DNA of 64,000 bases from Paramacrobiotus metropolitanus (GCF_019649055.1 NW_026570226.1:682001-746000), one strand, 5' to 3'; shown: positions 13,107 to 24,515, counted from the first letter of the stretch. The notes: generated by a model from the sequence alone, not told the origin. A program made the numbers and translations.

Positions 13107-15261
13107 TTTGTTCCGCCGGTATTTACATGCATCACAAGTGGCCGCCGCGGCCCGTGTGTATTAGTATTCCCCTATGATCGAACTGATTGCGCGCTCCCTT
13201 AAAGCCAAATATTGTCTTTCGCTTTAGTGTATACCCAGGGAATCCATTCGGCTGACGATGGTGTGTCATCACACCATTTCCTAAATCACCTAGTCAATTT
13301 TCCGCGAAACTTTGTTCGGTCTTCCGTGCAATCATTAAAAATGCATGAACAAGATTTAAAATGAATCAAATTAATTAACCAACCATTAGCTATGGTTGTC
13401 TCATCGCCAGCTAAGACGAACCATACCAAGAGAGCTCAGTACCGGTGTTACAACAAATTTTCGTTCTTGAAAACTCAACGACTTTTCTGGTGCAACCGCT
13501 ACTGTTGCACGTAATTAGGCAGTATGCTAATTTCAAAAGTAATGTTGCCATTAATTGTGAGTATGGTCATATCTGGAAATAGAGCAGTATATGACAATCG
13601 TAGCGCGGGCGCGCTTCTCCTGCTACGTAGATCCTGTAGCTATTAATCAAGCACCTCGCGCACAGCAGCAGAATACTACAGCAGGCAGTGGCACAGTAAG
13701 TTGCAGAAGCAACTTTAACAATCCATGTCAACCTTGGTAGAAGTACAGATAGTGAATATTAAAGATGCAGTTTAAGGTGCAAAAAAGCTAAACGTAATAA
13801 GGGAAGAAAAATTATCATTACGTCGTACAAGTCCGTACAACGAAGAAGTGCGATATACATATGAGATGAGTACAATTAATCCCGACCAGAATAGCATTGA
13901 GGAAGTGTTGTTTTATGAATTTCTGTTTTTCTAAGCACTTACAGGTGAGAATTATTAAAGGTATTCCTGATAATCCTTATTTTCTTAGTAATTACGTTAA
14001 TATTAATTGGCAAAGTTTTTGCTTCCTTCATTCGTAATAATCTGGATATAGCTGCTGTACTACAATTATGTTGGTTTACCGTGTACCCATTTACATGTAA
14101 AAAATAAATGTATCTGAATTCTGAATAGATAGTCGTTGCTTAAACAATTCTTTCGCCCGTTTCCATATCCATAGCTTGAAGCTATATTATACTTTCATAA
14201 TATACTATAGCTTTAGAAAATATGCTTTAGAAAATATGCAGCGGTATTTTCTTCGCAAATTTAAAGTACTGTCTTGCCGAGTCTAGTGTGTACAGACATA
14301 CTCCCAGTGCACTACATCATGATTGCGCAATAAATTTTTTGATGCTGAAAATGATCACTGAAGCCAGCACTCAGCACGGAGTCAACAGTACTTTAGCAGT
14401 TACGTAGTGACACGTACGCATGCGGTGGCCCATGTCGCACGCGGTTGGAATGCAAATCTTCAAAAAATCATAACTTTGTTAATTTTCGCGTTAAATTTTT
14501 ATACAAAGGCTTAAAAAACACAGAATAATACATACTAGTAGGCAGAACAAGTGGTTTTTCGTTTTTCTTTTACAGTTACGCACTGTGAGCCTATGCAGTT
14601 AGCATAGTTGTCTATGGAGGACTCATTTAAGATTTCTCATAGGCGGCTATGCTAACCACGCATGCTCACAGTGCGTAACTGCAAAAGAAAACGAAAACCA
14701 CTTTCTATATTATTTATTTTTAAGCTTGTATAAAAATTTAACGCAAATTAAAGATTTTTTGAAGATTTGCATTCAACCGCGTGCGACATGGGCCACCGCA
14801 TGCGTACGTGTCACTACGTTACTGCTAAAGTACTGTTGACTCCGTGCTGAGTGCTGGCTTAAGTGATCATTTTCAGCATCAAAAAATTTATTGCGCAATC
14901 ATGATGTAGTGCACTGGGAGTATGTCTGTACACGTCTAGTACGAGTACTAATATTTCGCTGAATTTGTTACCTTCCGGTGTCTGGTGGGACACGGACCGC
15001 ACTCGGACGGCAGCGGCAAGAGCAGGCTGTGTTATGGCTCACTTATGCCTATGCGACATGGGCAAAGACCGAGGAGCATCCCCGTTGTTCTGCAGCCCGC
15101 CAAAATTTTGTCATGAATATTAAAAAAAGTTTTGGATATTTTTGAGGTTTACCGTTTACGGTATCAGGTTTACTACCTCGACTTACTTTACTTTCCGTCC
15201 AGTCTTTCGGCCACTGCAGTTCGTTGCATGATTTAGAACAAGGTTTTTTTCACAATCGAAG
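13107..15261. other. Intergenic region between divergent GPCR and POLA2 genes
   Basis: No coding exon is recognised. The region should hold the promoters of both flanking genes, which point away from each other. It contains a 646-bp foldback insertion (14288-14933) only about 330 bp upstream of the POLA2 start codon. I see no clear TATA box or other core promoter motif that I would defend. Confidence 0.5.
14288..14933. mobile_element. Foldback/hairpin transposable element with 7-bp target-site duplication
   Basis: The arms are long inverted repeats: left about 14288-14607, right about 14647-14933, around a spacer of about 39 nt. The outer ends read GTGTACAGACATACTCCCAG and its complement. 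Internal blocks such as CACGTACGCATGCGGTGGCC recur inverted. The left arm carries about 30 extra bases (near 14521-14550). The element is bracketed by the direct repeat GTCTAGT at 14281-14287 and 14934-14940, a 7-bp target-site duplication. There is no coding capacity. The high identity of the arms suggests a fairly recent insertion, and a transcript would form a stem of about 290 bp. Confidence 0.88.
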
Positions 15262-17875
15262 ATGGCCACGGAACTAGCAACAGAACGGCTGAAAAGTGAG
15301 CTGAACGTGTTTGGTATTGAATTTCAATCCGACAGCGTTCTGGAACAACTGCACACTTTCGGAATTGTCAGCGCTTTGGATACTGACGATCTGGTTAATT
15401 CGTTCCTGGCATTCCACCAACAAAGCAAGGCGAGAAGCAAGGAGAAGATTGTTACAGCCCAAGATGTCAGTCGCTTCGAGAAACAGTCTGCCCTGCGAGC
15501 GAAAGAGGAAATTGACAAGGATCCTGATCCTGGTATGCAGCCTGAGTTTCTCACTCCGCAGAAGAATTCCGCTTCTGCCAAATCGTCCACGGTTTTCAAA
15601 ACGCCAACTAGCGCTCATCGACCAACAAAGTCCACAGCAGCGTCGAACAAAAAACCGCATGGTAGTGCTGGTGCTGGCGGGAATGGACAACGTTTTAATG
15701 GCGTAGGTTCTCCGCGGCTGGATGCGTACATGACAGATCGGATAAGCAATATCAAGCCAGATGCAAAGGTAAAGCAACAGCCATTTAACGAACGGAATAA
15801 TCAGGGCGAATTGGTGGCTTCGCATGGATTTCTACCGGATGGGTACACCTGGCAGAATCTTCCTCGAGGTATGAGGCTGTGCTTGCACAGCCATTAATCA
15901 TGATTAATGCTTGATAACTTGCAATACAGCAGTTGACTATTCACTATTGCGGGTGGACGCATACTTTAAAATCCGATTAGAAGTGGGCTTGGGTGTTTTC
16001 TCGAAGCCGTCGTATGCTAAACGATTTTTGTTACACTTTTGGAATTGTAACATTGTTGTTGCAAATTTTGCAAAATTGTTGTTCGATACAGTGCTTGATT
16101 ATCTTGCCTGTCGTAGTACTTACTTGATAATCTTGTCGTACAGTACTTGATAATCTTGTCGTCGTGTTTTTCGGGGCGTTCGTTATTTATACCAGACACC
16201 AGTTGTTTCCTTTTTAATGTTATTTTTTGTGAATGCTTTTATTTTACAGTATTGTGAGATTTGATTCTTCATTTATTTAGCTACGTCCACTGTGAAAATT
16301 TCCATCCAAGATCCATCGTCGTACTTAACCGAGCAATACCCATTGATGTTTGTCAAGTATCACGACGTAGCAGTGACACTGAGCAGTAGTCTGGAAGAAT
16401 TGTGCGAAGAAATGGCACGACAGTACAACATCCCTAAATTCTCTGCGCCTAATGTCATCGGCGAAACGTGCTACACCTGCGGCCGAATATTACCAAATCC
16501 CGATGGATTGAATGCAGATAATCTGTGGTTTCAGACATCTGGACAGTTTGGAGCCGCCATGTGCCGATTAGATATTGGCATGGTGAAAAACTGCGCCTTA
16601 TTTCCGGGACAGGTTATCGTAGCCAAGGGAATTTCCAACGGAAAAGTCTTCTCCGCATCGGAAATTTTTACGGGTTAGAGAAGTCTGGTGTCGTCTGTTT
16701 TTACTACTACATATGTGTAGTTTCACCAGTTTATATTTTTATTGTACTGTTTTTATTGTTTCCGACAGAACGCATGAGATTTGGGTTATATTTTTATTCT
16801 TCTTGCTCCTAATGTCCTTTTTATAGGCGCACCTCCGAGGCAAGTTGAGCTGGCTTTACCAGAGAAAGACACGCTGCACATTTTAGCGGCTTGTGGACCG
16901 TATAATTTGGCTGGCGAAAGCCAACCGGAGCCTTTGAAGGATTTTATTGGATATATTATCGACACCAAGCCAGATCTGGTTATATTCATGGGACCATTTG
17001 TTGATGAAACATTGGCACGCAATGAGGAATTCATGAACGAAACAACGTTCGAAAACCAGTTCAAATCTGTGGTAAGTACGCTCTGACGCATTTTGGCCAC
17101 AAAAGTTCATGGTGTTTTCGGATATTTTTTTGGAAAAAAATGAAACGGCAAAATTTTATGAGTACTGGTTTGTGGTTAAATGATTAACATGGAAATGTTA
17201 TGAATTTGCACCCGAAATTAATTTAGCTGATTGGGCGCAGAAGATAATGGAATTTAAAAACGAATATGGTTGCTTTTGCAGATGCATTTTATATTTGCTC
17301 AGATCCCCGAGAACCTTCATATTCCGATTATCGTTGTTCCAAGCGCTGGTCAACTTGTGGGAATGCCCGTCTATCCTGTAGCAAGATTTACTATGGCCGA
17401 TTGTGTGGAAAACGCTGTCGCTTTCGCTAAATCCGATGTTACTCGTCTAGTAACCTTTATACCGGAGCCGGCTCTCCTCAATATTAATGGAGTAATTGTT
17501 GGCCTGACATCCACGGATATTTTGTCGCATCTTAATCAGCACGAACTGCGATGGCGATGCAATGGACAATTGGCCGACACTGCCGGACATATGTTGCTTC
17601 AGCAGAGCTTCTATCCTTTATATCCGTCTATGATTCCTTCCGATACCATTGCTCAGAAGAAGTTTGCAAAGATCACTTATCAACCACATCTTCTAATTGC
17701 TCCATCGGAGCTACCGGCATTTGCCAGATTTGTTGCGGGTACTATTTGTGTTAATCCTGAGAAATTAGGACAGACTGATTCTGGAGGTTGTTTTACGCGA
17801 ATTTTTATTCGAACTGCGGATGATTACCATAGTGACGCTGCAGCCAGAATTGCGGCAGATGTAATTAGGATTTAA
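15262..17875 (+). CDS. POLA2: DNA polymerase alpha subunit B (POLA2), complete, 612 aa
   Basis: Four exons join in phase: 15262-15868, 16281-16673, 16827-17071 and 17282-17875. The protein is the non-catalytic B subunit of the DNA polymerase alpha-primase complex, which tethers primase to the polymerase at origins and lagging-strand starts. Residues 1-75 form the N-terminal helical domain. A Ser/Thr/Pro-rich linker follows (TPQK, TPTS), where cyclin-kinase sites usually lie. The OB-fold region (about 215-335) ends in FPGQVIVAKGIS. The inactive phosphodiesterase-like domain includes AACGPYNLAG, GPFVDETLA, VVPSAGQ, GLTSTDILSHL, FYPLYPS, LIAPSELPAFARF and ICVNPEKL. Its length is close to the 598 aa of human POLA2. 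The start ATG has a good context (gaagATGG). A polyadenylation signal AATAAA lies at 18145-18150. A decayed second copy is at 24.6-26.0 kb, so this is the functional copy. Confidence 0.95.
16095..16163. repeat. Short tandem repeat in POLA2 intron 1
   Basis: The unit ACTTGATAATCTTGTCGTACAG, about 23 bp, occurs at least twice in direct succession (from 16122), with a more diverged unit before it. The repeat is wholly intronic, and no function is apparent. Confidence 0.7.
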
Positions 17876-18144
17876 TTTGATTGTTTGTTCCAGCCAATCT
17901 TTTGTCGGTTTTTGCAAAGTTTTCTTTTTTTTAGTTTTTTTTACTGTATTTTGCTGCATAATGCATATCTAGACATCGGAATTTCTGTTTTAACAACTAC
18001 AGTAAATGAAAGGGATAGTAGCCGAGCTGCGCTGTTTTTTATTGGCAACCGAATATGCATTGGCAACTGTCTGATAAGAACAAAGTTGACACAAACATAC
18101 ATGCGATGGATGCTTTGTACAACTCATACAAAGTGATTTACTGA

Positions 18145-18150
18145 AATAAA
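18145..18150 (+). promoter_or_regulatory. Polyadenylation signal of POLA2
   Basis: A canonical AATAAA lies about 270 nt after the POLA2 stop codon. It precedes the last exon of the opposing ABCG pseudogene, so the two 3' ends are tail to tail. Confidence 0.55.
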
Positions 18151-18306
18151 AATCACTCAGAAAGCCAGTATTCGACATTATACGAGCATATCGTACCGTG
18201 ATAATTAATAAATTTTCAGACAATTTTTTGCTTCCAGAAGGGCAACGTTCTAATGACACTTATGACAGTACAGATACATGTGAACAGCAAGCAGTAAGAA
18301 CAACCT

Positions 18307-20601
18307 TTACCGACGATTTCGCAAAAATAGAAACAGGCACCCTAGTATATGGAATCCGGCAAATACAACGCATACCATGCCCAAATCCAGCTCTAGTTTG
18401 TCCTGCAAAAAAACACAATAATGCATTCCAAGTTCAAATTGGTTCAACGGAATCGCCACCGAGCGTGTTTAGGGTCTGCCGGGTCACGTCTGCATGCGCG
18501 AAAGCTGCTTATCAATTGAAATTTTATTGATTCTTATTTCTTACGGTAACTTTACAAAAATAAATTGTTGTGGCGAATAACCACACCCATTTCCGGAACG
18601 CACCGGGTCATACTCAAAGTCATGCATGACCTCCGCTCCTGTCTTTATACACGATGTCCCAGCTTCCCATTGCAAGCTGAAATGAATCATTTTTTAACGA
18701 CACTGTCCTCCTCTCCGGCATAACTAAATACCGCTTCCTTGCTGACTTACTGATGTTATGAACGTCCTTCCAGTGGACAATGCCCAGAATTTCATTTCCA
18801 TATCGAAACCAGCTAAACCACTGCAGCCACGCTAAAAATTTCGGAAGAGTTCTAAAATCAAACGTTTATTACGTCCAGGTAAAGGTAAATTCCATTGTAT
18901 GCTAGAAGCAAAAGCAACGTAAATTTCCAGTTGGTGTGGGATTAGCTCGGAACTGGTACAAATTCCTCATCACGTTCTTAATGTGTATTGTCACAGCAAA
19001 CGTCGTAGCCGCTTCCGGTAGTCTTGAGTCCACCATGTCTTCGTCCGTAGACGTTGGTTTGGTGGTCGCTCCAACAATAACGGTCGAAGTGATGCTGTTT
19101 GGCGGTGGAGTTTATTTAAAGCTCAGGTACATCAGGTAGGTTGTAACGCACAATACGGACGCGTCAATGGCAAAGGATGGCAGCTACGCCAGACGAACAT
19201 GTGATGCTATTATCATGAACAGCAAAGGTCAGGATATAAAAAGAGCGGAACTTTTCAAAATAAAAATCAAATTTATTTTATTATGTTACCATGCAAACAA
19301 AAACTCAGAACTAATTTTATTATGAGCAAGGTACTCTTTATGTCGCTGTCTTTGTTATCGCTCCACACATTTCGATATTCATTAAAAGTGGGAAAAGTTG
19401 CAACATTACCCATCCCAGAACTTGAGCCATGTATAGTACACGAGCAGTCTGTACATATATGCAGAAACATTCTCTTCTAAGCAACGTCATTGATCGTTGG
19501 AATACCTGTTTTAAATAAGTAATAAATTAGTATGCTGTCAAACGGTATATACAGTATGTCAAAAGCAGCAACATTTCTACGGTGCTTTTGTAACTGGAAT
19601 AACATTTCAAACTAGCAGGACATTAATTAACTTGACTCTCACCGTTACGAGATCCAGCATAACCCAAATGAATTCTCTGAAAGTATGAACAGTACTTTAA
19701 ATACGTTTTCCCTAATTAAATAGTATTACTCAAGTGGAACCGGCGGAAGACTGACACTTGCTTAATCTTTTCTTACCAGTCGTGTACAAGAATAATGCTC
19801 CATTAATGCTCTGAATTCCCCTTTGCGTAATTTGGCCCCATGATAGTAAATCATTCCGTATATAAAGGCAATAATCTACAAGAGTAAGATTTCGCAGTTA
19901 AGATTTCCTGAGCATGCAGTGCGGAAGTTTTCGCGATCACCAATGAGGGTGTCATATTATTAGTAGTAGTTCAGTACAATTTCGACCTACTATTTCAGCA
20001 CGTACTATTTTTTGAATTGTTCGCCCTCTAAACATGTCGGTATTGCGTAAATTGTCCGGCATTCCTCGCCACAATAACCACCGTGATTGCATCCAAATTG
20101 ACACTCGATAACTGCAAAGAAACAGGTATTATAAAACAGTGCACTAATTGTACAATAGTAAGTGCAGTCTCATGACAATTTTTATTCGTAGTTCTTACAT
20201 ATTTCGTCAATGCAAAGACTGCTCGCATTTCGGCCTCTTTCCCGGCCACAGCATCTAGGGTAGTTATTGGTGAACCTCGGCGGCCTCTGCCGACTGGTCG
20301 TACGCATCGCAAATGGCTCGTATATATTCGCTCGCGGCACCGGTAAACATCACCAGCGGAAATCACCAAGGATTTTATGTAATATTCTGCCGCGGGATTA
20401 TACAATTCGCGGCACGTATATATCCCAGAGCTGAGAAATACTGGATAGCGCCGGTAAGTGACCCTTGGTATGCGACTCGGCTTTCTGCCGTTAACAATAG
20501 TCTGAACATGTGTCTATTATTGATTCCTATAATCGGTGCTTGATTAGTCTACAATTTTTTGCCGAATGCAAATATTTTGTAAACATGCTAAATACCATGG
20601 T
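18307..20601 (-). pseudogene. ABCG half-transporter pseudogene (left duplicate), with an inverted exon
   Basis: This is a copy of exons 6 (part) to 15 of the intact white-like ABCG gene at 26449-30809. The last exon copy (18402-18307) is still open and ends in the same stop. Upstream exons are broken by one-base indels. The exon-14 copy loses a base (GGGAAGCTGGGACA against GGGAAGCCCGGGACA), the exon-10 copy loses one, the exon-11 copy gains one (GAATGTTTCTGC against GAATATTCTGC), and the exon-9 copy is also shifted. Most of the exon-12 copy (about 18935-19130) has been flipped and lies on the plus strand. Exons 1-5 and the ATP-binding Walker A part are absent. No functional transporter can be made from it. 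Confidence 0.9.
18935..19130 (+). other. Micro-inverted ABCG exon 12 segment
   Basis: About 196 bp encoding the membrane block [20 protein letters not shown], followed by a block containing [20 protein letters not shown], is on the plus strand, while all surrounding ABCG sequence is on the minus strand. In the intact gene the same DNA is at about 27069-27263 on the minus strand. The flanks are collinear in both copies: ttccagttgg on the left and atcaggtagg on the right. The breakpoints are clean to within a few bases. Confidence 0.9.
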
Positions 20602-21926
20602 AAGGAATCATTTGCAGTTGGAAATGTGTCGATTGGAACCCGACTGGCGCGAAACCAGCCTATCTGCCTTTACGGCACATAGGAATAGGGCACGTCAATC
20701 GAAGTTGGAATACTTCGAAGACAATCGAGGTGTAGTGCGAGTGTTCACAACTTTCAGAATGATGATTCCAAGGCTGACAACAGTTTCTGTGTGAGGCATG
20801 GAAACTTAACTGCCAGCCTTACCACTACTAGCCTTCACTATGGTATAAGCAGCGCCATGTATATGGGTATATCTATAGATATATGTATGAACATTTGTGC
20901 CATGAGCAAGATCTGGACCAGCAAGCTCTGGCTTCTCCAAAATTTATCGATTGGAGTGGAATTGTTAGTAGGCCTTAAAGGATAGAGGCTGTGCGAGGGT
21001 GTTTGAGACTGCAGTACTTTGATTGGTTTACTTTGCTTTCTGGAAAATCAACGTTTAATGAACGTATATGTAGAACCAAAAATGATAATCACAGCTGCGG
21101 TTATATTCCCAGCTAATTATATGCAGTATAAATGTAATTAGAATATAGGTAATTTATGTATAATATAGTGTAAGATACCATTTGAGACTAAAAGGTCGCG
21201 CGCTCCCGTGCCAGCATTCCGTACGCATGTGGCGCAGTACACTGTATGCATATTACATAGTCTTGAATAGTTGAATTATAACAGCCACCGATATTTTCAC
21301 GAGGAAGACTGTTTGCCCCTATCCAGACAAATCTGCTTGTACCGAACAATGCCACATCCGGGATGCTGTACATGTCCTATTAGATCTTTCTTGGACAATA
21401 TTATTATGACCGACCATCCTGAGACAACCGTACAGGACTTAGCCTGCTATGTATAAGCATCAGCATAAGAAGCAGCAGGATGGAGAATGTTGTACAGCGC
21501 TGCGGTTGTTTAACTGAATGCGCCGGAGATTTACTTGCCATTCCTCATCTTCTCAATTGCAAAGTCGGTGTTGGGGCCACTTGGGGCTGTTTTGATGCTT
21601 TCGTAGACTCTGGCGTTTGTGGCATTAGCCTACTTGTTAAAGTGTCATTTCTCCTTAATGGATACGTGTTTTAATAATTGTTTGTAATATCTATATTATA
21701 ATTTATTTTGCTCACGAGATGGATATTAATACATGGCGTCTTCGCTACCCAAAATAATAAACTCCAGCATAGGTAGTTGCCGTGCGCTCGTCCCGCGGAA
21801 TTCTGTATATTACAACAGCCCCAAAAAGGAGCCAAATTTACTGAGCACAGTTCCTGTTTTGTCTGTTTTACTTACCGGACCACAAAAATATTTGTGTTGT
21901 CATATTGTGAGAGATTGTTATCGGCA
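20602..21926. other. Unrecognised stretch after the left duplicate
   Basis: Past the duplication boundary there is an open frame at about 20586-20794 (+), from MVRNHLQLEMCRLEPDWRE to a stop. It has an acceptor-like tttgcag before LEMCRLEPDW and a possible donor (CGAG/GTGTAG), so it could be an exon remnant. I recognise no domain. Further open frames at 20791-20985 and 21480-21674 have no supporting evidence. Confidence 0.3.
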
Positions 21927-23035
21927 ATGGATGAGTCGTCAGTGCAGCACCATTCCACGGAAAGCGGTTGCCTTTGCCTAGTGTGCCAGTCTGAAAAGCA
22001 GTTTCGGGAAGAAACGCGAAAAGCTTACATGAGGCGCTCTTGCATTTTATCTATTACATCGCATTTTAAGTGGATAATTAGTATCAATGTGGTCCTGCTT
22101 GTTGCGACAGTGACGGTTCTGTACTGGCTCCCTTCGCCATACGTATGGCGTACGTACGTATGGCTCCCCTCGGCGAACATCCCTAAGTGCAAAAACAGGG
22201 AGGTAAGCAAATAATTTTTATAGAGTTTTACGTAATTAAGAAGGCACGTAATTATACAACAGATACGCAGTTAATCCACATACTGTAAATTTGAGTATTG
22301 TACCTGTACCCGAATACACGGTAGATAGAGTCCGTTCTATTAAGAGAAAGTGGTAAAAATGTAATCGAAACTTTTCAGGTGCGCTATGACTTCTTCTGCA
22401 AATACTTCTGGCTTGTCCTTGAAGGCCTCAATGTCGGTACCGCTCCGGTTGGATGCCTTAGTAGCATACTATCATGCATTTTGGGTTGGCGCATTGTGAG
22501 CGAAATGCCCGCTTGGCGCATTTTATCCACTTTGGGATTGGAGGCCGGACAGATGCTGACAAAATACTGGGCAGAAACCATTAGTCTCGAGTGTTGTATT
22601 CTGCTCAATTTGACATTCTGCGCATTTTACTGCTTGTACGCAATTGCCGTGCAGTGGTTCGTCTTGGTCCATGATGTCGACTACGTATCAGGTCTCCTGG
22701 AGTTAGTGACCTATAATTTTGAAAAGATCTCGGGCCGAGAATTTCTCCTCGCGCCGCTGCTGCCTACCGGCATAGCTACTTTAAATATAATAGTCTGCCT
22801 GCGTTGCCAGTCCGAGATTCTTACAATGAAAAAGTTGCTGCTGTTTGAATATTACCCCAAAGAAACAGCGAATGCGATTTGGGAAAGTTTATGTGCGAAA
22901 GCAACGCTGTTGACATATTTGGAACGATTTGACCTTTGCATAACAGAACTGGCAGTGTGTGCAGCTCATTTCGGGCAGTTGTTGTTCCATGCACTGAAAA
23001 AACTGAAAATTGTGTTATGTTTGAATCCTCGGTAA
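21927..23035 (+). CDS. Unrecognised multi-pass membrane protein, 310 aa
   Basis: Two exons join in phase: 21927-22202 (donor GAG/GTAAGC) and 22379-23035 (acceptor ttttcag/GTGCGC). AATAAA follows the stop at 23042-23047. The N-terminal 45 residues are hydrophilic with a CLCLVC cysteine motif. Strongly hydrophobic segments then follow: WIISINVVLLVATVTVLYWL, a span through SSILSCILGW, a long one from ECCILLNLTFCAFYCLYAIA, and LLAPLLPTGIATLNIIVCL. At least four membrane passes are likely. The C-terminus is amphipathic and basic (HALKKLKIVLCL). I do not recognise the family. A diverged chemoreceptor or other lineage-specific membrane protein is possible, but nothing specific supports this. It lies between the left duplicate and the third ABCG fragment. 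The intact splice sites, long open second exon and close poly(A) signal support a real gene. Confidence 0.6.
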
Positions 23036-23041
23036 TCGTGA

Positions 23042-23047
23042 AATAAA
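23042..23047 (+). promoter_or_regulatory. Polyadenylation signal of the multi-pass membrane protein gene
   Basis: AATAAA occurs seven bases after the stop codon of the 310-aa gene. If used, the 3' UTR would be only some 20-30 nt long. Confidence 0.45.
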
Positions 23048-23100
23048 ACAATGCCTGTATATTTATGCGCTTGTGGATTACAAATATGTAAATTCCGCTG

Positions 23101-23530
23101 TTTACCCACTTTTAATGAATATCGAAATGTGTGGAGCGATAACAAAGACAGCGACATAAAGAGTACCTTGCTCATAATAAAATGGTAGTTCTGAGTTTTT
23201 GTTTGCATACTAACATAATTTAAAATAAATTTGGTTTTTATTTTGTCAAGTTCCGCTGTTTTTATATCCTGACCTTTGCAATTCATGATGATAACATCAC
23301 ATGTTCGTCTGGCGTAGCTACCATCCTTTGCCATTGACGCGTCCGTATTCTGCGTTATAACCTACTGGTAGAAGTTCCTCATTACGTTCTTAATGTGTAT
23401 TGTCACAGCAAACGTCGCAGCCGCTTCCGGTAGTCTTGTGTCCACCATATCTCCGTCCACGTTGGTTTGATGGTCGCTCCAACAATAACGGTTGCAGTAA
23501 TGCTGTTCGGCGGCGGTGGAGTTTACTGAC
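23101..23530 (+). pseudogene. Third ABCG fragment (intron 11 and exon 12), inverted
   Basis: This matches the intron between exons 11 and 12 and exon 12 of the ABCG gene, but on the plus strand. The exon-12 acceptor is kept (ggcgtag/CTACCATCC at 23318). Relative to the intact gene the exon has lost 24 bases in frame (the codons from CTG ATG GTG to AAC), and the next TAC has become TAG, a stop. The fragment ends at GGAGTTTACTGA, where the homology stops. It begins just after the poly(A) signal of the neighbouring membrane protein gene. Confidence 0.85.
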
Positions 23531-23819
23531 TCATCTATCAGGGTCTCACATTTGCTCCATTGCAATGCAGATTTCAACAAGTGCTAATGCTAATCGACAA
23601 CTGGCCATGCACTCTGCAGGCAGACTTGGAATACTTACTATTTTCGATTAAAGAGTTTTTTCCACATCTTTTTTGTTGTTTTGGTGCTTCCACTTTCCAG
23701 CTTCCGAGGTCGTGTTTGAACGTGTCATTTTGATTTAATTGCTAACTAGAGTTCAGATTTTGTTTGCACCGTATTGAGAGTCTGTTGGGACTGAGCGCGT
23801 CGGGTACGGGAACAACATT

Positions 23820-23862
23820 TTTCGGAATTGCTAGCACTTTGGATACTGACGATCTGGTTAAC
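23820..23862 (+). pseudogene. POLA2 exon 1 remnant
   Basis: The block containing ACTTTGGATACTGACGATCT matches POLA2 exon 1 near 15375-15398, with a few changes around it. This is all that is left of exon 1 in the right-hand copy. Directly after it the sequence changes to the start of a different small gene. Confidence 0.7.
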
Positions 23863-23872
23863 TGGTGCGATA

Positions 23873-24515
23873 ATGCCCAAATATCCTGGAGTATTTCATG
23901 GGCTCTGCGTTATCCTTGCGATTGTAGTTAGTGGCCTTCTTGCTGTGGTAGTGTTGTGTGGGCTTCATGGCGCGGCGTCGATGTCCTGCCCGCGCACACA
24001 CGCTGACACTGATGACTGGGCTGCTAGTAAGTGTCCTGCCTTTCAAGTTTACGAGATACATCCAGGCTCGAGTTCGAGAAGTTTTTGCAGATTGTCGGCA
24101 CAACAGGTGTTTTTTAGCTGTGAGCAGGCCATTGTTGTTGGAGAGTTGTTGAGGGTTTTACAGTGTAGTTCTTGATTGGACCATGGCTCCAACAAATTTT
24201 GATTGAGGTCATCTCTTCATGGCAGCAATGTTATTGTAATCTTCATGACGGTTCCAGGATCACTTACTTTTATAGGGAATTTGTGATTGTTCTATGCCCC
24301 CAATCTGTTTTTACGAATAAAAATATTCGTCCTTTGTAGAGTTCCCCGGGACACTCGCAATGCTGGCGGGCTTACTGCACATTGTAACGGCCGTCTTGGC
24401 AGCTTACGCTGGGTATTACTTCCGGAACAAGGAAGACATGCCCGGAGGAATACGTGCCGCTACGGGAGCCAGTTTGGGCGCTCCTTTCGGGGGGGGCGGA
24501 AGAAGGAGTTGCTAA
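23873..24515 (+). CDS. Small two-TM membrane protein (109 aa) of unknown family, inside the decayed POLA2 locus
   Basis: Two exons join in phase: 23873-24026 (donor GCTA/GTAAGTG) and 24340-24515 (acceptor cctttgtag/AGTTCC). Exon 1 gives MPKYPGVFHG followed by a strong membrane segment (LCVILAIVVSGLLAVVVLCG) and a short loop with one cysteine (SMSCPRTHADTDDW). Exon 2 gives a second membrane segment (MLAGLLHIVTAVLAAYAGYY) and a basic, Gly-rich end (PFGGGGRRSC). A run of eight G at 24489-24496 lies just before the stop. With one G fewer, the frame would stay open, add a third hydrophobic segment (ILPIVALMLLACAVAIP), and read directly into the POLA2-derived exon. The true C-terminus is therefore uncertain. 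It occupies the place where POLA2 exon 1 and intron 1 should be in this copy. The family is not recognised. Confidence 0.5.

Larger units (their letters stand above)
16300..20601. repeat. Segmental duplication, left copy (POLA2 intact, ABCG decayed)
   Basis: The DNA from POLA2 exon 2 through a broken ABCG gene matches 24600-28795 base by base in the same orientation, in exons, introns and intergenic sequence, with scattered substitutions and small indels. The right boundary falls inside ABCG exon 6 (gtaaacatgctaaa, about 20580-20601), after which the copies diverge. A shorter match to POLA2 exon 1 (15358-15402) recurs near 23820-23862, so the original duplication may have reached further left. 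Confidence 0.9.

Noticed and set aside
14600-14660. Possible CRISPR-like or miRNA-like hairpin at the centre of the 14.3-kb palindrome
   Set aside because: It is the turn of a transposon-like foldback. There is no repeat-spacer array, and mature-miRNA features cannot be judged without small-RNA data.
18936-19139. Plus-strand 67-codon membrane-like open frame
   Set aside because: It is not an independent gene. It is the inverted exon 12 of the ABCG pseudogene.
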